Shown: positions 32,947 through 44,143 of the stretch, piece after piece
Numbering within the stretch: the stretch's first letter is position 1
Layout of the letters: each line of letters begins with the position of its first letter
Source: JAKAVN01 sp963796565
GTDB lineage: Bacteria; Desulfobacterota; Binatia; Binatales; Binataceae
DNA length: 64,000 nucleotides
Assembly: GCA_963796565.1 (NCBI GenBank)
Contig: CAWCMA010000010.1
Location: 62,001-126,000 of the forward strand
Reading direction: 5' to 3'
Position numbers and translations under genes: made by a program
The notes under the pieces: model-generated
Seen by the model: only the letters and a program-made list of their open reading frames with translations
The model's database searches: none
Told to the model about the DNA's origin: nothing

Positions 32947-33685
32947 TTTCCACCCAGGTGCCGATCGGTTCACCCATCACGGCCCTTCTTATATTACCCG
33001 TCTGACGCAGATTAAAAACGACGATCGGCAGGTTGTTGTCCTTGCACATCGAGATCGCCGTCGAGTCCATCACCTTGAGGTTGCGCTCGAGCACCTCGAC
33101 GTAGGTCAGGCGGTCAAAGCGCTTGGCTCCGGGTTCGCGGAGCGGATCGCGGTCGTAAACGCCGTCGACGTGATGGCTCGCCTTGAGGATGGCCTCGGCG
33201 CCGATCTCCAGCGCGCGCAGGCTCGCCGCGGTGTCGGTGGTAAAATAGGGATTGCCGGTGCCGGCGGCGAAAATCACCACCCGCCCCTTCTCGAGATGGC
33301 GCACCGCGCGCCGGCGGATGTATGGCTCGCACACCGCTTGCATCGCGATGGCCGACAGCACCCGGGTCGTCACGCCGGCGCGCTCCAAGGCATCCTGAAA
33401 TGCGAGCGCGTTGATTACGGTGCCGAGCATGCCCATCTGGTCGGCGCTTGAGCGGTCCATCCCGCGCGCCTCGTATTCGCTGCCGCGCAGGATGTTGCCC
33501 GCCCCGATAACCATCGCGAGCTGCACGCCTAGGGCGGCTATATCTTTGATTTCATGGGCGAATGCCGCGAGCGTGTCTAGATCGATACCGGTGCCTTGGG
33601 CCGGCGCGAGCGCCTGCCCGGAGAGCTTGAGCATCACGCGGTGAAAACGCGGCTTATGCGCCGCGCCGTCTTCGGCCTCGCTCAT
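32936..33685 (-). CDS. pyrH: Uridylate kinase (UMP kinase)
   Basis: Hexameric kinase that phosphorylates UMP to UDP. RVMLKLSGQALAPAQGTGID is the phosphate-binding start of the amino acid kinase fold, LAMVIGAGNILRGSEYEARG and RSSADQMGMLGTVINALAFQ follow, then GTGNPYFTTDTAASLRALEI, and the C-terminal FNLRQTGNIRRAVMGEPIGT. The ATG at 33685 gives 249 residues and has GAGAAGG upstream; a much longer open frame beyond it runs inside tsf and is not used. It overlaps frr slightly. Confidence 0.96.
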   Translation of the reverse strand: MSEAEDGAAHKPRFHRVMLKLSGQALAPAQGTGIDLDTLAAFAHEIKDIAALGVQLAMVIGAGNILRGSEYEARGMDRSSADQMGMLGTVINALAFQDALERAGVTTRVLSAIAMQAVCEPYIRRRAVRHLEKGRVVIFAAGTGNPYFTTDTAASLRALEIGAEAILKASHHVDGVYDRDPLREPGAKRFDRLTYVEVLERNLKVMDSTAISMCKDNNLPIVVFNLRQTGNIRRAVMGEPIGTWVESGR

Positions 33686-33714
33686 TGCTTTCGCCTTCTC
33701 CCGCGCGCGGGCGA

Positions 33715-34332
<618 letters not shown>

Positions 34333-34460
34333 TCCGTAGATTTTTTTATCTGTAGGCTTTCGCCTGTAGGTTCTCGCCCGCTCGGGTGAAACTTTGGCCT
34401 ACCGGCCGCTCCTATGGCGCACCGGCTCGCCGCAAAAAACTTCCTGGACGCCCTGGCTCT

Positions 34461-35231
34461 CTAGACGCTCTGGCTCGGCGGCTCGGGACTGTGCCCGTCG
34501 TCGGCGCCCGCGCTGAGGTCCTGCTCGCCCTTTTGCCGCTCCTCGGCGATCCGTTTGCCCTCCAGCACCGCGTCGGCCATCGCCGCCGTGAATAGCTTGA
34601 TCGCGCGGATCGCGTCGTCGTTGCCCGGGATACGGTACGCGATGAGGTCCGGGTCGCAGTTGGTGTCGACCACGGCTACCACCGGGATGCCGAGCCGCTT
34701 GGCTTCGGCCACCGCGATGTCTTCCTTCTTGGTGTCGATCACCCACAGCGCGTCGGGCAGCTTGCGCATATTCTTGATCCCGGCCAGCGTGCCCATCAGC
34801 TTGCCGTGCTCATGGGCGTTCTCGCTCATTTCCTTCTTGGTGAGCGCCTCGACCATCTCGGGGTCGGCCATTATATCCTCGAGCTTCTTGAGCCGCTCGA
34901 TCGACTGCCGGATGGTCTGGAAGTTGGTCAGCATCCCGCCCAGCCAGCGGTTGTGCACATAATACATCCCGCAGCGGTCGGCCTCTTCGCGCACGATGTC
35001 CTGCGCCTGCTTCTTGGTGCCGACGAAGAGCATCGTGCCGCCCTGAGCCGAGAGGTCGCGCACGAAGTCGTAGGCCTCGCGGAACATCCGCACGGTCTGC
35101 TGAAGGTCGATGATGTAGATGCCGTTGCGCGCGCCGAAGATGTAAGGCTTCATCTTCGGGTTCCAGCGGCTGGTCTGATGGCCGAAGTGGACTCCGGCTT
35201 CCAGAAGCTGTTTCATGCTGATTTCGGTCAT
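34461..35231 (-). CDS. rpsB: 30S ribosomal protein S2
   Basis: Small-subunit protein S2. The opening EISMKQLLEAGVHFGHQTSR, NGIYIIDLQQTVRMFREAYD, GGTMLFVGTKKQAQDIVREE and VHNRWLGGMLTNFQTIRQSI are typical. DPDLIAYRIPGNDDAIRAIK closes the core, followed by a charged tail of about 30 residues. At 256 residues it is near normal. It is the first gene of the translation operon and lies about 90 bases downstream of rho. A GATAAT-like -10 (minus strand, around 35288) is visible, but no -35 at the right distance was found. Confidence 0.97.
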   Translation of the reverse strand: MTEISMKQLLEAGVHFGHQTSRWNPKMKPYIFGARNGIYIIDLQQTVRMFREAYDFVRDLSAQGGTMLFVGTKKQAQDIVREEADRCGMYYVHNRWLGGMLTNFQTIRQSIERLKKLEDIMADPEMVEALTKKEMSENAHEHGKLMGTLAGIKNMRKLPDALWVIDTKKEDIAVAEAKRLGIPVVAVVDTNCDPDLIAYRIPGNDDAIRAIKLFTAAMADAVLEGKRIAEERQKGEQDLSAGADDGHSPEPPSQSV

Positions 35232-35321
35232 ACGTCCTCTTGAGCGTCCGTCCCGCCCTCTTCGGCGCGGCGGACGACACTATTAATTATCAAGCCGCGC
35301 GGGCAGTTCCTAGCGCAAAAA

Positions 35322-36845
<1,524 letters not shown>

Positions 36846-37130
36846 ATGCCTTGTCCGCAAAATTACTGACTCCAATAATCCGGCTGAGAAGTGACAGAAT
36901 CTGACGCCGTCGATCCCTTAACGCGTCCCCAAGCCGCTGGTGAGAGACCGTAGCGCGTATTATAACCCCGAAAGGAACCTTGAACCGGTTATTCCCGGGC
37001 CGATCAAATGGATTGAGGCACTTGGTCGCGATGGGGAGGCGACGCCCAATCTTCGGGGGGTCACTTGGCGGCTGCGGGCGATCCGGAATCTGGCCTGCCT
37101 CGGCTCAATGCGCAGGTCCGTGTATCAAAG

Positions 37131-38258
37131 TTATCTGAGCCTCTTTGGGCTGTCAACGGGCCGCTTCCCGGGCCACCTCTCCCTCCGCTCTCCGCGCGGA
37201 CGCGAAGCAAATTCGGCAAACTTTGTTAACTCGACAAACTCGATGAGTTCGATCCAGCGCTTCAGCTCAGCCGGCGCCGTCGCCACGCCCCGCGTCGCGA
37301 GGAAGGCCGCCAAGTCGTCCGGCGGCGGCGCGACAAACTCGAGCGTCGCGGCGGTGCGCGGATGACTCAGCCGCAGCGCCATCGCATGCAGGGCCTGGCG
37401 GTCAAACGACGAGGTTGCTTGCGAGACCGTCGCGCCCGCGCGTTTGACCTGGCGGCCGCCATAGAGCGGATCGCCAAGGCAGGGATGACCGATCGAAGCC
37501 AGGTGGACGCGAATCTGATGGGTACGGCCGGTCAGCGGCCGCACTGCGACGAGCGTCGCGTCGGCGCCCGCCGCCGGCATCCGCGCGAGCACGCGGACCT
37601 CGCTCACGGCCTCGCGGCCGTGGCGCGAATTCACCGACATCCGCTTGCGCTCCACCGGATGGCGTCCCACCGGGCGCGCAATCGTAAGGCGCTCGCGGGC
37701 GACCAGTCCGCGGACCACGGCGAGATAGGTCTTGCCCACCGTGCGCTCTTTGAACTGGCGCGCCAGTTCCATCCGCGCAAACGGCGTCCGCGCGACCACC
37801 ATCACGCCCGACGTGTCCTTGTCCAGCCGATGCACGATTCCCGGGCGCGTCACGCCGCCGGGCTCGGCCATCGCCGCCATCTCGGGAAAGCGCGCGAGCA
37901 ACGCGTCGACCAACGTGCCGCCCGGATGCCCCGGCGCGGGATGGACGGTCATTCCGGCCGGTTTGTTGACCACCACAATCTCGTCGTCGGCGTAAAGCAC
38001 TTCGATTGCCGGCGCGTTCGCATCGCCAGCAGACGTTGCCGTCCCTGGCATGGCGGAGGGACTCTGGATTTCGACTGTGTCGCCCGCGCGGACCGCGTCG
38101 GCGGGGCGCGCCGGCGCGCCATTCAACCGCACCAGCCCGGCCCTGATCATGCGCGCCGCTTGCGAACGGGAGAATTCCGCACCCAGTTCGGCGGCGACGA
38201 AGACGTCAAGCCGCATCCGCCCAGGCGCCAAATCGACCGTCAGCGTGCGCGCAGTCAC
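37131..38258 (-). CDS. rluD: Ribosomal large subunit pseudouridine synthase, RluD/RluA family
   Basis: Modifies uridines in 23S rRNA. An N-terminal S4 RNA-binding domain (RLDVFVAAELGAEFSRSQAA then IRAGLVRLNGAPARPADAVR) is followed by the synthase domain with VNKPAGMTVHPAPGHPGGTL and the catalytic Asp in GIVHRLDKDTSGVMVVART. HQIRVHLASIGHPCLGDPLY completes the fold. The C-terminus carries an extra 40 residues rich in charged and aromatic residues, possibly read-through into spacer. The 255 bases between its stop and rho hold no other gene. RluD is the best guess within the family because of the S4 domain. Confidence 0.9.
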   Translation of the reverse strand: MTARTLTVDLAPGRMRLDVFVAAELGAEFSRSQAARMIRAGLVRLNGAPARPADAVRAGDTVEIQSPSAMPGTATSAGDANAPAIEVLYADDEIVVVNKPAGMTVHPAPGHPGGTLVDALLARFPEMAAMAEPGGVTRPGIVHRLDKDTSGVMVVARTPFARMELARQFKERTVGKTYLAVVRGLVARERLTIARPVGRHPVERKRMSVNSRHGREAVSEVRVLARMPAAGADATLVAVRPLTGRTHQIRVHLASIGHPCLGDPLYGGRQVKRAGATVSQATSSFDRQALHAMALRLSHPRTAATLEFVAPPPDDLAAFLATRGVATAPAELKRWIELIEFVELTKFAEFASRPRGERRERWPGKRPVDSPKRLR

Positions 38259-38313
38259 GGCGCGATTATATCAGCCCCGCGGCGATTCGGGGTCGCGCGG
38301 ACGCAGTGACAGG

Positions 38314-38904
38314 CTACAGCCGATAGGGCGCCGGATGGCTCTTCTCGTAAGCCGCGATCTCTTTATCGTGGGTCAGCGTCAGCGCCACGTCGTCGAGCCC
38401 TTCGAGAAAACACTTCTTGGGAAACGGATCGATATCGAAGTGCGCCGACCATCCGAATTTGTCCGAGACCGTTTGTGCGGAAAGGTCGATGGTCAATTCG
38501 TATTCGTCATGCTGCTTGATGGCCGCGAAGACGGCATCGACCTCTTCGGGCTTGAGGATAATTGGCAGGAAGCCGTTCTTGAGCGAGTTGTTGCGGAAGA
38601 TGTCGGCAAAGGAGGTCGCGATAGCCGCCTTGAAGCCGAAGTCGGCGAGCGCCCACACCGCGTGCTCGCGCGAGGAGCCGCATCCGAAATTGGCCCGCGC
38701 GACCAGAATCGACGCGCCCTTGAACCGCGGCTGGTCGAGCACGTAACCCTTGTCGGGCTGATCGCGCCAATCAAAGAAGAGCCCCTTGCCCAGGCCGCTA
38801 CGCACCACGGCTTTCAGGAACTGCTTGGGAATCACCTGGTCGGTGTCGACGTTTGAACGATCCATCGGAGCGACCAGGCCGGTGAAATTCTTGAACGGTT
38901 GCAT
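38314..38904 (-). CDS. leuD: 3-isopropylmalate dehydratase small subunit
   Basis: Swivelling subunit of isopropylmalate isomerase, second step of leucine synthesis. MQPFKNFTGLVAPMDRSNVD, TDQVIPKQFLKAVVRSGLGK, the loop NFGCGSSREHAVWALADFGF and ATSFADIFRNNSLKNGFLPI are the family blocks. I chose the ATG at 38904 (196 residues), which starts directly at the conserved sequence and has GAGG upstream; an earlier ATG at 38982 would add 26 unconserved residues. It lies 127 bases downstream of leuC. Confidence 0.95.
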   Translation of the reverse strand: MQPFKNFTGLVAPMDRSNVDTDQVIPKQFLKAVVRSGLGKGLFFDWRDQPDKGYVLDQPRFKGASILVARANFGCGSSREHAVWALADFGFKAAIATSFADIFRNNSLKNGFLPIILKPEEVDAVFAAIKQHDEYELTIDLSAQTVSDKFGWSAHFDIDPFPKKCFLEGLDDVALTLTHDKEIAAYEKSHPAPYRL

Positions 38905-39031
38905 CGCGCTCTCATCCTCGAAGAAAAAGCTGCGGCGACGGCGTATGACATCACGGGGTCGCCGGAACCGGTTGAATACCACAAATCAGAGGCCCGCCAA
39001 ACGCGAGCATTGCCAGGAATGCGCGACCCGG

Positions 39032-40441
39032 TTAGCGCGCCGGCCACTCGCGCACGTCGACGAAGTGTCCGCTTACAGCCGCCGCCGCCGCCATCACGGG
39101 ACTCACCAGGTGCGTGCGTCCGCCCTTGCCCTGGCGTCCCTCGAAGTTGCGGTTCGAGGTGCTGGCGCAGCGCTCACCCGGCTGGAGGATGTCGGGGTTC
39201 ATTCCCAGGCACATGCTGCATCCGGATTCGCGCCACTCGAAGCCCGCGTCCACGAAGATGCGATCGAGCCCGAGCTTTTCGGCCTCCGCTTTGACCTGCT
39301 GCGATCCCGGCACCACCATCGCGTGCACGCCCTTGGCGACCTTGCGTCCGCGCACGATATCGGCCGCCGCGCGCAGGTCGCCGATACGCGAGTTGGTGCA
39401 CGATCCGATGAAAACGCGGTCGACGCGGATGTCCTGGATCGCCGTGCCCGGCTGCAAGCCCATGTATTCCAATGCGCGCTCGACCGCCTGGCGCTCCGCC
39501 GCGCTCCCAAGACTGGCCGGGTCGGGCACCTTGCCGGTGATCTCGACCACCATTCCGGGATTTGTTCCCCAGGTAACCTGCGGCGCGAATGCCGCCGCGT
39601 CGAACGTGATGCTCTTGTCGAAGCGCGCGCCGTCGTCGGTGCGGAATTTCAGCCAGTGTTCGGCCGCCCGATCGAAGTCCGCACCCGTCGCGACGAAGCG
39701 CCGCCCGCGCAGATACTCGACGGTCTTGGCGTCCGCCGCGATCATCCCGGCGCGCGCGCCCGCCTCGATCGACATGTTGCTGACGGTCATCCGCTCTTCC
39801 ATCGAGAGCGCTTCGATAGCCTCGCCGCGGTATTCGATGACGTATCCGGTGCCGCCGTCGGTCGTGATGCGTCCGATAATGCCGAGGATCAAATCCTTGG
39901 CGGTGACACCGGGTTTTAGCCGCCCGGCGACGCGAATCTCGAGCGTCTTCGGCTTGGCCTGCCACAGGCATTGCGTGGCGAGAACGTGTTCGACCTCGCT
40001 GGTGCCGACGCCGAAGGCCAGCGAGCCGAACGCGCCGTGGGTGGCGGTATGGCTGTCGCCGCACACGATGGTCATCCCGGGCTGGGTGAGGCCCAACTCG
40101 GGGCCGATGACATGCACGATGCCCTGTTCGGGGGCGCCGAGGTCGAACAGGCGCACGCCGAACTCGCGGCAGTTGCTCCGCATCATGTCTATCTGCGCCG
40201 CCGAATCGCGATCGGCGATCGGCTTGGTGCGGTCGGTGGTCGGAACGTTGTGGTCCTGGGTGCCGAAGGTGCGGTCGAGCGCGCGCACCTTGCGTCCGCT
40301 GTTGCGCAGCGCTTCGAAGGCCTGCGGCGACGTCACCTCGTGCACCAGGTGCAGATCGATATAAAGCAGCGCGGGTTCGCCGGTTTGCTCGCGGACCACG
40401 TGGCTCCGCCAGATTTTTTCGAAAAGTGTCTCAGCCGCCAT
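39032..40441 (-). CDS. leuC: 3-isopropylmalate dehydratase large subunit
   Basis: Aconitase-type subunit with a 4Fe-4S cluster. AETLFEKIWRSHVVREQTGE, GMTIVCGDSHTATHGAFGSL and AFGVGTSEVEHVLATQCL are conserved. The cluster cysteines are the one in VFIGSCTNSRIGDLRAAADI and the pair in RESGCSMCLGMNPDILQPGE. At 469 residues from the ATG at 40441 it is full length; the frame is open 15 codons upstream. With leuD it forms a separate two-gene unit, about 15 kb from leuA and 16 kb from leuB, under its own promoter at 40485-40512. Confidence 0.96.
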   Translation of the reverse strand: MAAETLFEKIWRSHVVREQTGEPALLYIDLHLVHEVTSPQAFEALRNSGRKVRALDRTFGTQDHNVPTTDRTKPIADRDSAAQIDMMRSNCREFGVRLFDLGAPEQGIVHVIGPELGLTQPGMTIVCGDSHTATHGAFGSLAFGVGTSEVEHVLATQCLWQAKPKTLEIRVAGRLKPGVTAKDLILGIIGRITTDGGTGYVIEYRGEAIEALSMEERMTVSNMSIEAGARAGMIAADAKTVEYLRGRRFVATGADFDRAAEHWLKFRTDDGARFDKSITFDAAAFAPQVTWGTNPGMVVEITGKVPDPASLGSAAERQAVERALEYMGLQPGTAIQDIRVDRVFIGSCTNSRIGDLRAAADIVRGRKVAKGVHAMVVPGSQQVKAEAEKLGLDRIFVDAGFEWRESGCSMCLGMNPDILQPGERCASTSNRNFEGRQGKGGRTHLVSPVMAAAAAVSGHFVDVREWPAR

Positions 40442-40484
40442 GACGAGAACTATCCTCTTCCTCAAATATAAAGTTGAACCTAGC

Positions 40485-40512
40485 ATTATGCCGCCGCGCC
40501 CCGCGCCGTCAA
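40485..40512 (-). promoter_or_regulatory. sigma70-like promoter of leuCD
   Basis: On the minus strand TTGACG (40512-40507), a 16-base spacer, and CATAAT (40490-40485), five of six matches in each box. A start near 40478 leaves a leader of about 37 bases with GAGGAAGAGG before the leuC ATG. Unlike leuA, no leader peptide or hairpin is present in this short leader. The divergent GMC gene begins 150 bases away. Confidence 0.6.
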
Positions 40513-40663
40513 ATATGCCGGGTCTCCCGTCAATGCGATTTCCGCCTGATGCTTCATCGCGGGCACCATGGCAAGATGGCCGTCAAGATATCCAACCGTG
40601 GGGCGAGATGAGCGGCGCAGGTCGCCTCGGCGACGGCGCGGTTCGGGAAAAGAAGGGGGAACG

Positions 40664-42301
40664 ATGCGATCGAGTTACGACGCAGTCGTTATCGGCAGCG
40701 GCTTCGGCGGCGCGGTCGCTGGATGCCGACTGGCTCAAGCCAAGCTCAACGTCGCGATTCTCGAACGCGGGCGGCGTTATGGACGGGGCGAATTCCCGCG
40801 GGATTGGAACAATCCCGCCAACGGATGGATGTGGGCGACCGGCGGCGGCCTGTTCGACGTCCGGCCCTTCGGCGAAATGACGGTCGTGCAGGGAGCCGGA
40901 TGGGGAGGCGGCTCGCTCATTTACGCCAACGTTCATCTGCGTGCGCCCGCCGATCTCTTCCAGAGCGGATGGCCCGCCGGTTACAGCCGCGCCACGCTCG
41001 ATCCCTACTACGATCTCGTCGCCTACATGCTCGACATCGCGCCCATCACGGCGTCCAGTCATCTCGGAGTTCCGCCCAAGGCCGCGTGGATGAAACAGGT
41101 GGCCGGCCGTCTGGGGCGCGAGGCCCAGTTCTGTTATCCGAATATCGCGGTCGATTTTTCCACGCCCGGCGCAGCGCATCGCAACAAGTTCGGCGTCGAG
41201 CAGAGCGGATGCACCTACTGCGGCGAATGCGACATTGGATGCAACGTGCTGGCCAAGAATACGCTCGATCTCAACTACCTGGCGTTAGCCGAGCAGCACG
41301 GCGCCGACGTCGCACCGCTATGCGAGGTCGTTCGTATCGAACGCGACGGCGCCGCTTACAAGGTTACGTTCAAAAATCACGCGGCCGCGGGCGCCGAGAC
41401 TGCCATCGCCGCGCGCACGGTCTTCCTGTGCGCTGGCGCGGTCAACTCGACGGAGCTTTTGCTTCGATGCCGCGACGAGTTCGGCACGCTGCCCGTACTG
41501 AGCGCGCGCCTGGGCGAGCGCTACTCGGGCAACGGCGACTTTCTCGCGTTCGCGTTCGATACCGCGACGCCGTTCGTACCTTCCAACGGCCCCACGATTA
41601 CCACCGGCATCGTCTACGACCGCGGTGTCGGCGCCAATCGCGCGTGGTTCATCTTCGAGGAGGGCGGCTATCCCAAGGAGATCGCCGGCTTGCTCCAGGT
41701 GCTCAATCCCAAGGGCGGATGGCTCAAGGACGTGATCGATCTTTCGAGCGGCGCGTTGACCGCGGCGATTCACAATGCCGCCCGCAGCCGTATCGGTCTC
41801 AGCGCTCCGTCGCATGACGACACGGCCGTGTTTCTCGCGATGGGTCGCGACCGCGCAAACGGCGTGCTCGCGCTTGATCCGCTCACTCACACGCTCAAGG
41901 TGAGCTGGGACGTCGCCTCGAATCTGCCGCTCTACGGCGCCGAAGAGCAGTTCAGCACCGACGTGGCCAACGCGATGGGCGGCGCGGTCGCGTTCAACCC
42001 GCTATGGCAGCGGCTCAATCGTCCGGTCTCGGTACACAACCTCGGCGGATGCGTGATGGCGGACGACAGAGGAAATGGTGTGACCGACGCGGGCGGCGAA
42101 GTCTTCGGCTATCCGGGACTCTACGTGCTCGACGGCGGTGCGCTGCCCGCGGCGACCGGGGTCAATCCCTCGCATACCATCGCCGCGGTGGCCGAGCGAA
42201 ACGTCGAGGCCGCGATTCGCAAGCTCACCGGCAATGTCGCCTGGCGCGCACCCGAGGCCGCCAGCGCTCGCCCAATTGAAGACCCATTAACCGGGATTTG
42301 A
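40664..42301 (+). CDS. GMC-family oxidoreductase, cholesterol-oxidase-like, with four-cysteine motif
   Basis: FAD-dependent oxidoreductase of 545 residues. The dinucleotide-binding start is SYDAVVIGSGFGGAVAGCRL; GAGWGGGSLIYANVHLRAPA and the C-terminal GGCVMADDRGNGVTDAGGEV then YPGLYVLDGGALPAATGVNP fit the GMC/cholesterol oxidase group. Cys183, 186, 189 and 193 in SGCTYCGECDIGC have the CX2CX2CX3C spacing of iron-sulfur proteins. The start is the ATG at 40664 with AAGGGGG upstream. It leads a three-gene plus-strand unit with an unknown protein and an alpha/beta hydrolase. The substrate is probably a sterol, terpenoid alcohol or other lipid, by analogy only. Confidence 0.85.
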   Translation: MRSSYDAVVIGSGFGGAVAGCRLAQAKLNVAILERGRRYGRGEFPRDWNNPANGWMWATGGGLFDVRPFGEMTVVQGAGWGGGSLIYANVHLRAPADLFQSGWPAGYSRATLDPYYDLVAYMLDIAPITASSHLGVPPKAAWMKQVAGRLGREAQFCYPNIAVDFSTPGAAHRNKFGVEQSGCTYCGECDIGCNVLAKNTLDLNYLALAEQHGADVAPLCEVVRIERDGAAYKVTFKNHAAAGAETAIAARTVFLCAGAVNSTELLLRCRDEFGTLPVLSARLGERYSGNGDFLAFAFDTATPFVPSNGPTITTGIVYDRGVGANRAWFIFEEGGYPKEIAGLLQVLNPKGGWLKDVIDLSSGALTAAIHNAARSRIGLSAPSHDDTAVFLAMGRDRANGVLALDPLTHTLKVSWDVASNLPLYGAEEQFSTDVANAMGGAVAFNPLWQRLNRPVSVHNLGGCVMADDRGNGVTDAGGEVFGYPGLYVLDGGALPAATGVNPSHTIAAVAERNVEAAIRKLTGNVAWRAPEAASARPIEDPLTGI

Positions 42302-42320
42302 TCCCGCCGCAGGAGGAGTT

Positions 42321-42974
42321 ATGGCGCCGCAAACCGCCGCCGTGGGACTGAATTTCACCGAGACCATGAAGGGCTTCCTGCAAAAGGGCGCAGCGCCCGG
42401 CGCCCCTGAGGACATTGCCGACTACGTCGAGGCCGAGAGCGCCGGCCAGCAGGCCAACACTTACATGGAGTTCACGCTGACGATCACGATGGCGAACCTC
42501 GACCAGTTTCTGGCCGACCCGGCGCATCCGGGAGTCGCCAACGGCACCGTGCGAGTCGACGGATTCACCGGTCCCGCCGGCGCGCCGGTCAGCGACGGCC
42601 TCTTCAACCTCTTCGTCGAGACCGGCCGCATGTACGACCGCCGGATGCTCTATGCGCTGCCGTTTACCGGCGCCGACGGACGGCCCTACCTGCTCGACGG
42701 CTTTAAGCAGGTGCGCGACGACGGGCGCTTCGACGTGTGGGGCGCGACCTCGACGCTGTACACGGTGATCCGCGCCGGACACGACCGCGCGGGCAAAGTG
42801 ATGGCGTGCGGCATCCTGCACATCATGGTTGCCGACTTCATGCACCAGCTTGGCACCTTCACGGTCCTCGGCACCGATGACCCGGTACTCAAGGCGACGG
42901 CGCTCACGCAATTTGGGCGGATGTTCATGGGCACGCTGTGGGACGTGTTTGTGCTGCCACGGCTCTCGCCGTAG
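42321..42974 (+). CDS. Conserved hypothetical protein of the GMC/hydrolase module
   Basis: A 217-residue soluble protein that I cannot assign to a named family. After a short helical start (LNFTETMKGFLQKGAAPGAP) the rest looks like a beta-rich fold with alternating strands: YMEFTLTITMANLDQFLADP, NGTVRVDGFTGPAGAPVSDG, RRMLYALPFTGADGRPYLLD and ATSTLYTVIRAGHDRAGKVM. This could be a lipocalin-like or allene-oxide-cyclase-like barrel that binds a lipid. AGGAGG stands seven bases before the ATG, and the gene starts 20 bases after the GMC stop, so co-expression is nearly certain. Confidence 0.75.
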   Translation: MAPQTAAVGLNFTETMKGFLQKGAAPGAPEDIADYVEAESAGQQANTYMEFTLTITMANLDQFLADPAHPGVANGTVRVDGFTGPAGAPVSDGLFNLFVETGRMYDRRMLYALPFTGADGRPYLLDGFKQVRDDGRFDVWGATSTLYTVIRAGHDRAGKVMACGILHIMVADFMHQLGTFTVLGTDDPVLKATALTQFGRMFMGTLWDVFVLPRLSP

Positions 42975-43032
42975 CGCCAATGGCGCGCGCGCGAACGCAC
43001 TGGTTGCGAAACGACGCACGGAGGTAAGCACG

Positions 43033-44079
43033 ATGGGTCTGCCGGCAGTTGAAAATCACACCACCATGACTCCCGACGGCGTGGAGCTTCGGCTCGCCCG
43101 CTACCGCGGCGGCAGCAAGGGTCCGGTCATCGTCGTACATGGCGCGGGCGTGTGGAGCGGGATGTTCATGCTGCCGACAGTCGAGGAGCATTTCCTCCAG
43201 TACCTTACGAAAAACGGCTACGACGCCTGGCTGCTGGATTGGCGCGCGAGCATTAAGTTGCCGCTGCGCCAGTTTACGCTCGACCAGGCGGCGGAGAACG
43301 ATTTTCCCGCCGCGGTCGCCTTCATCCGCGAGCGCACGCGTGCGGAGTCGGTGCAGGCTGTCGTCCACTGCGCGGGCGCGAGCGCGTTCTTCATGGCGCT
43401 GGCGGCGGGATACTTGCCGGAGGTGCGATGCGTTTCGTGCTCGCAAATCGCCCTGCATTACGCGGCGCCGTCGGCCACCGAAATAAAGTGCATGCTCAAC
43501 CTGGGCGACGTGTTCGCGGACCTCGGCGTGGACTACCTTTCCGCCACCGAGGATCCGCGCAATCCGATATTCCAGAAGATGTTCAGCGCGGTGGTCGACC
43601 TCACCAACCACGAATGCAACAGCACCGTGTGTCATCGCATCACCTTCATGTACGGCCATCTCTATCGCCACGAGCGCCTCAACACCGCATCTCATGACCG
43701 GCTGGGCGAGCAGTTTGGCGCGTGCAACATGACCGCTTTTCGCCATCTGGCGCAGATCGTCAAGCGCGGCACGGCGGCGAAGTTCGACTACGGCGCCGCC
43801 GAGAACCTGCGCCGCTATGGCAGCGCCGAACCGCCGAGCTACGTGCGTCCCGAGCACCTGCGCATCCCGATAACGTTCGTCTCCGGGGAGCTCAACCAGT
43901 GCTACCTGCCCGTCTCCACCGAACGGACGTTCCAGTGGCTGCAAAGCGTCAACGACCACAAGCTCTACCGCCGCCACGTCACGCCGGGCTACGGACATAT
44001 CGACAACTTCATGGGCGCGACGGCCAACCGCGACTGCTACGCGCTGTTCATGGAGCAACTCGAGGCGTGCCCCGCGTGA
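43033..44079 (+). CDS. Alpha/beta hydrolase with apparent Cys nucleophile
   Basis: A 348-residue hydrolase-fold protein. The oxyanion-hole strand is GPVIVVHGAGVWSGMF, and the nucleophile elbow reads AVVHCAGASAFFMALAAG (around residue 113). The position normally held by Ser in G-x-S-x-G is Cys113. A C-terminal RHVTPGYGHIDNFMG supplies the likely catalytic His, and ITFVSGELNQCYLPVS the region of the acid. Cys nucleophiles are known in dienelactone hydrolases. GGAGG lies nine bases before the ATG at 43033. It is the third gene of the GMC module and may process the oxidised lipid or its ester. Confidence 0.82.
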   Translation: MGLPAVENHTTMTPDGVELRLARYRGGSKGPVIVVHGAGVWSGMFMLPTVEEHFLQYLTKNGYDAWLLDWRASIKLPLRQFTLDQAAENDFPAAVAFIRERTRAESVQAVVHCAGASAFFMALAAGYLPEVRCVSCSQIALHYAAPSATEIKCMLNLGDVFADLGVDYLSATEDPRNPIFQKMFSAVVDLTNHECNSTVCHRITFMYGHLYRHERLNTASHDRLGEQFGACNMTAFRHLAQIVKRGTAAKFDYGAAENLRRYGSAEPPSYVRPEHLRIPITFVSGELNQCYLPVSTERTFQWLQSVNDHKLYRRHVTPGYGHIDNFMGATANRDCYALFMEQLEACPA

Positions 44080-44116
44080 GCACGCGTGAACTGAGCTGTC
44101 GCGATGGCTCGGCTTG

Positions 44117-44141
44117 AAAAAATCTCCAGGCGCGTAGCGCC
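44117..44141 (-). terminator. weak intrinsic terminator after dinB
   Basis: Immediately after the dinB stop on the minus strand: GGCGC-TAC-GCGCC (44141-44129), six bases, then six T (44122-44117). The stem is only 5 bp and the T-run is displaced, so termination may be partial. It lies in the short gap between convergent genes. Confidence 0.4.
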
Positions 44142-44143
44142 GA

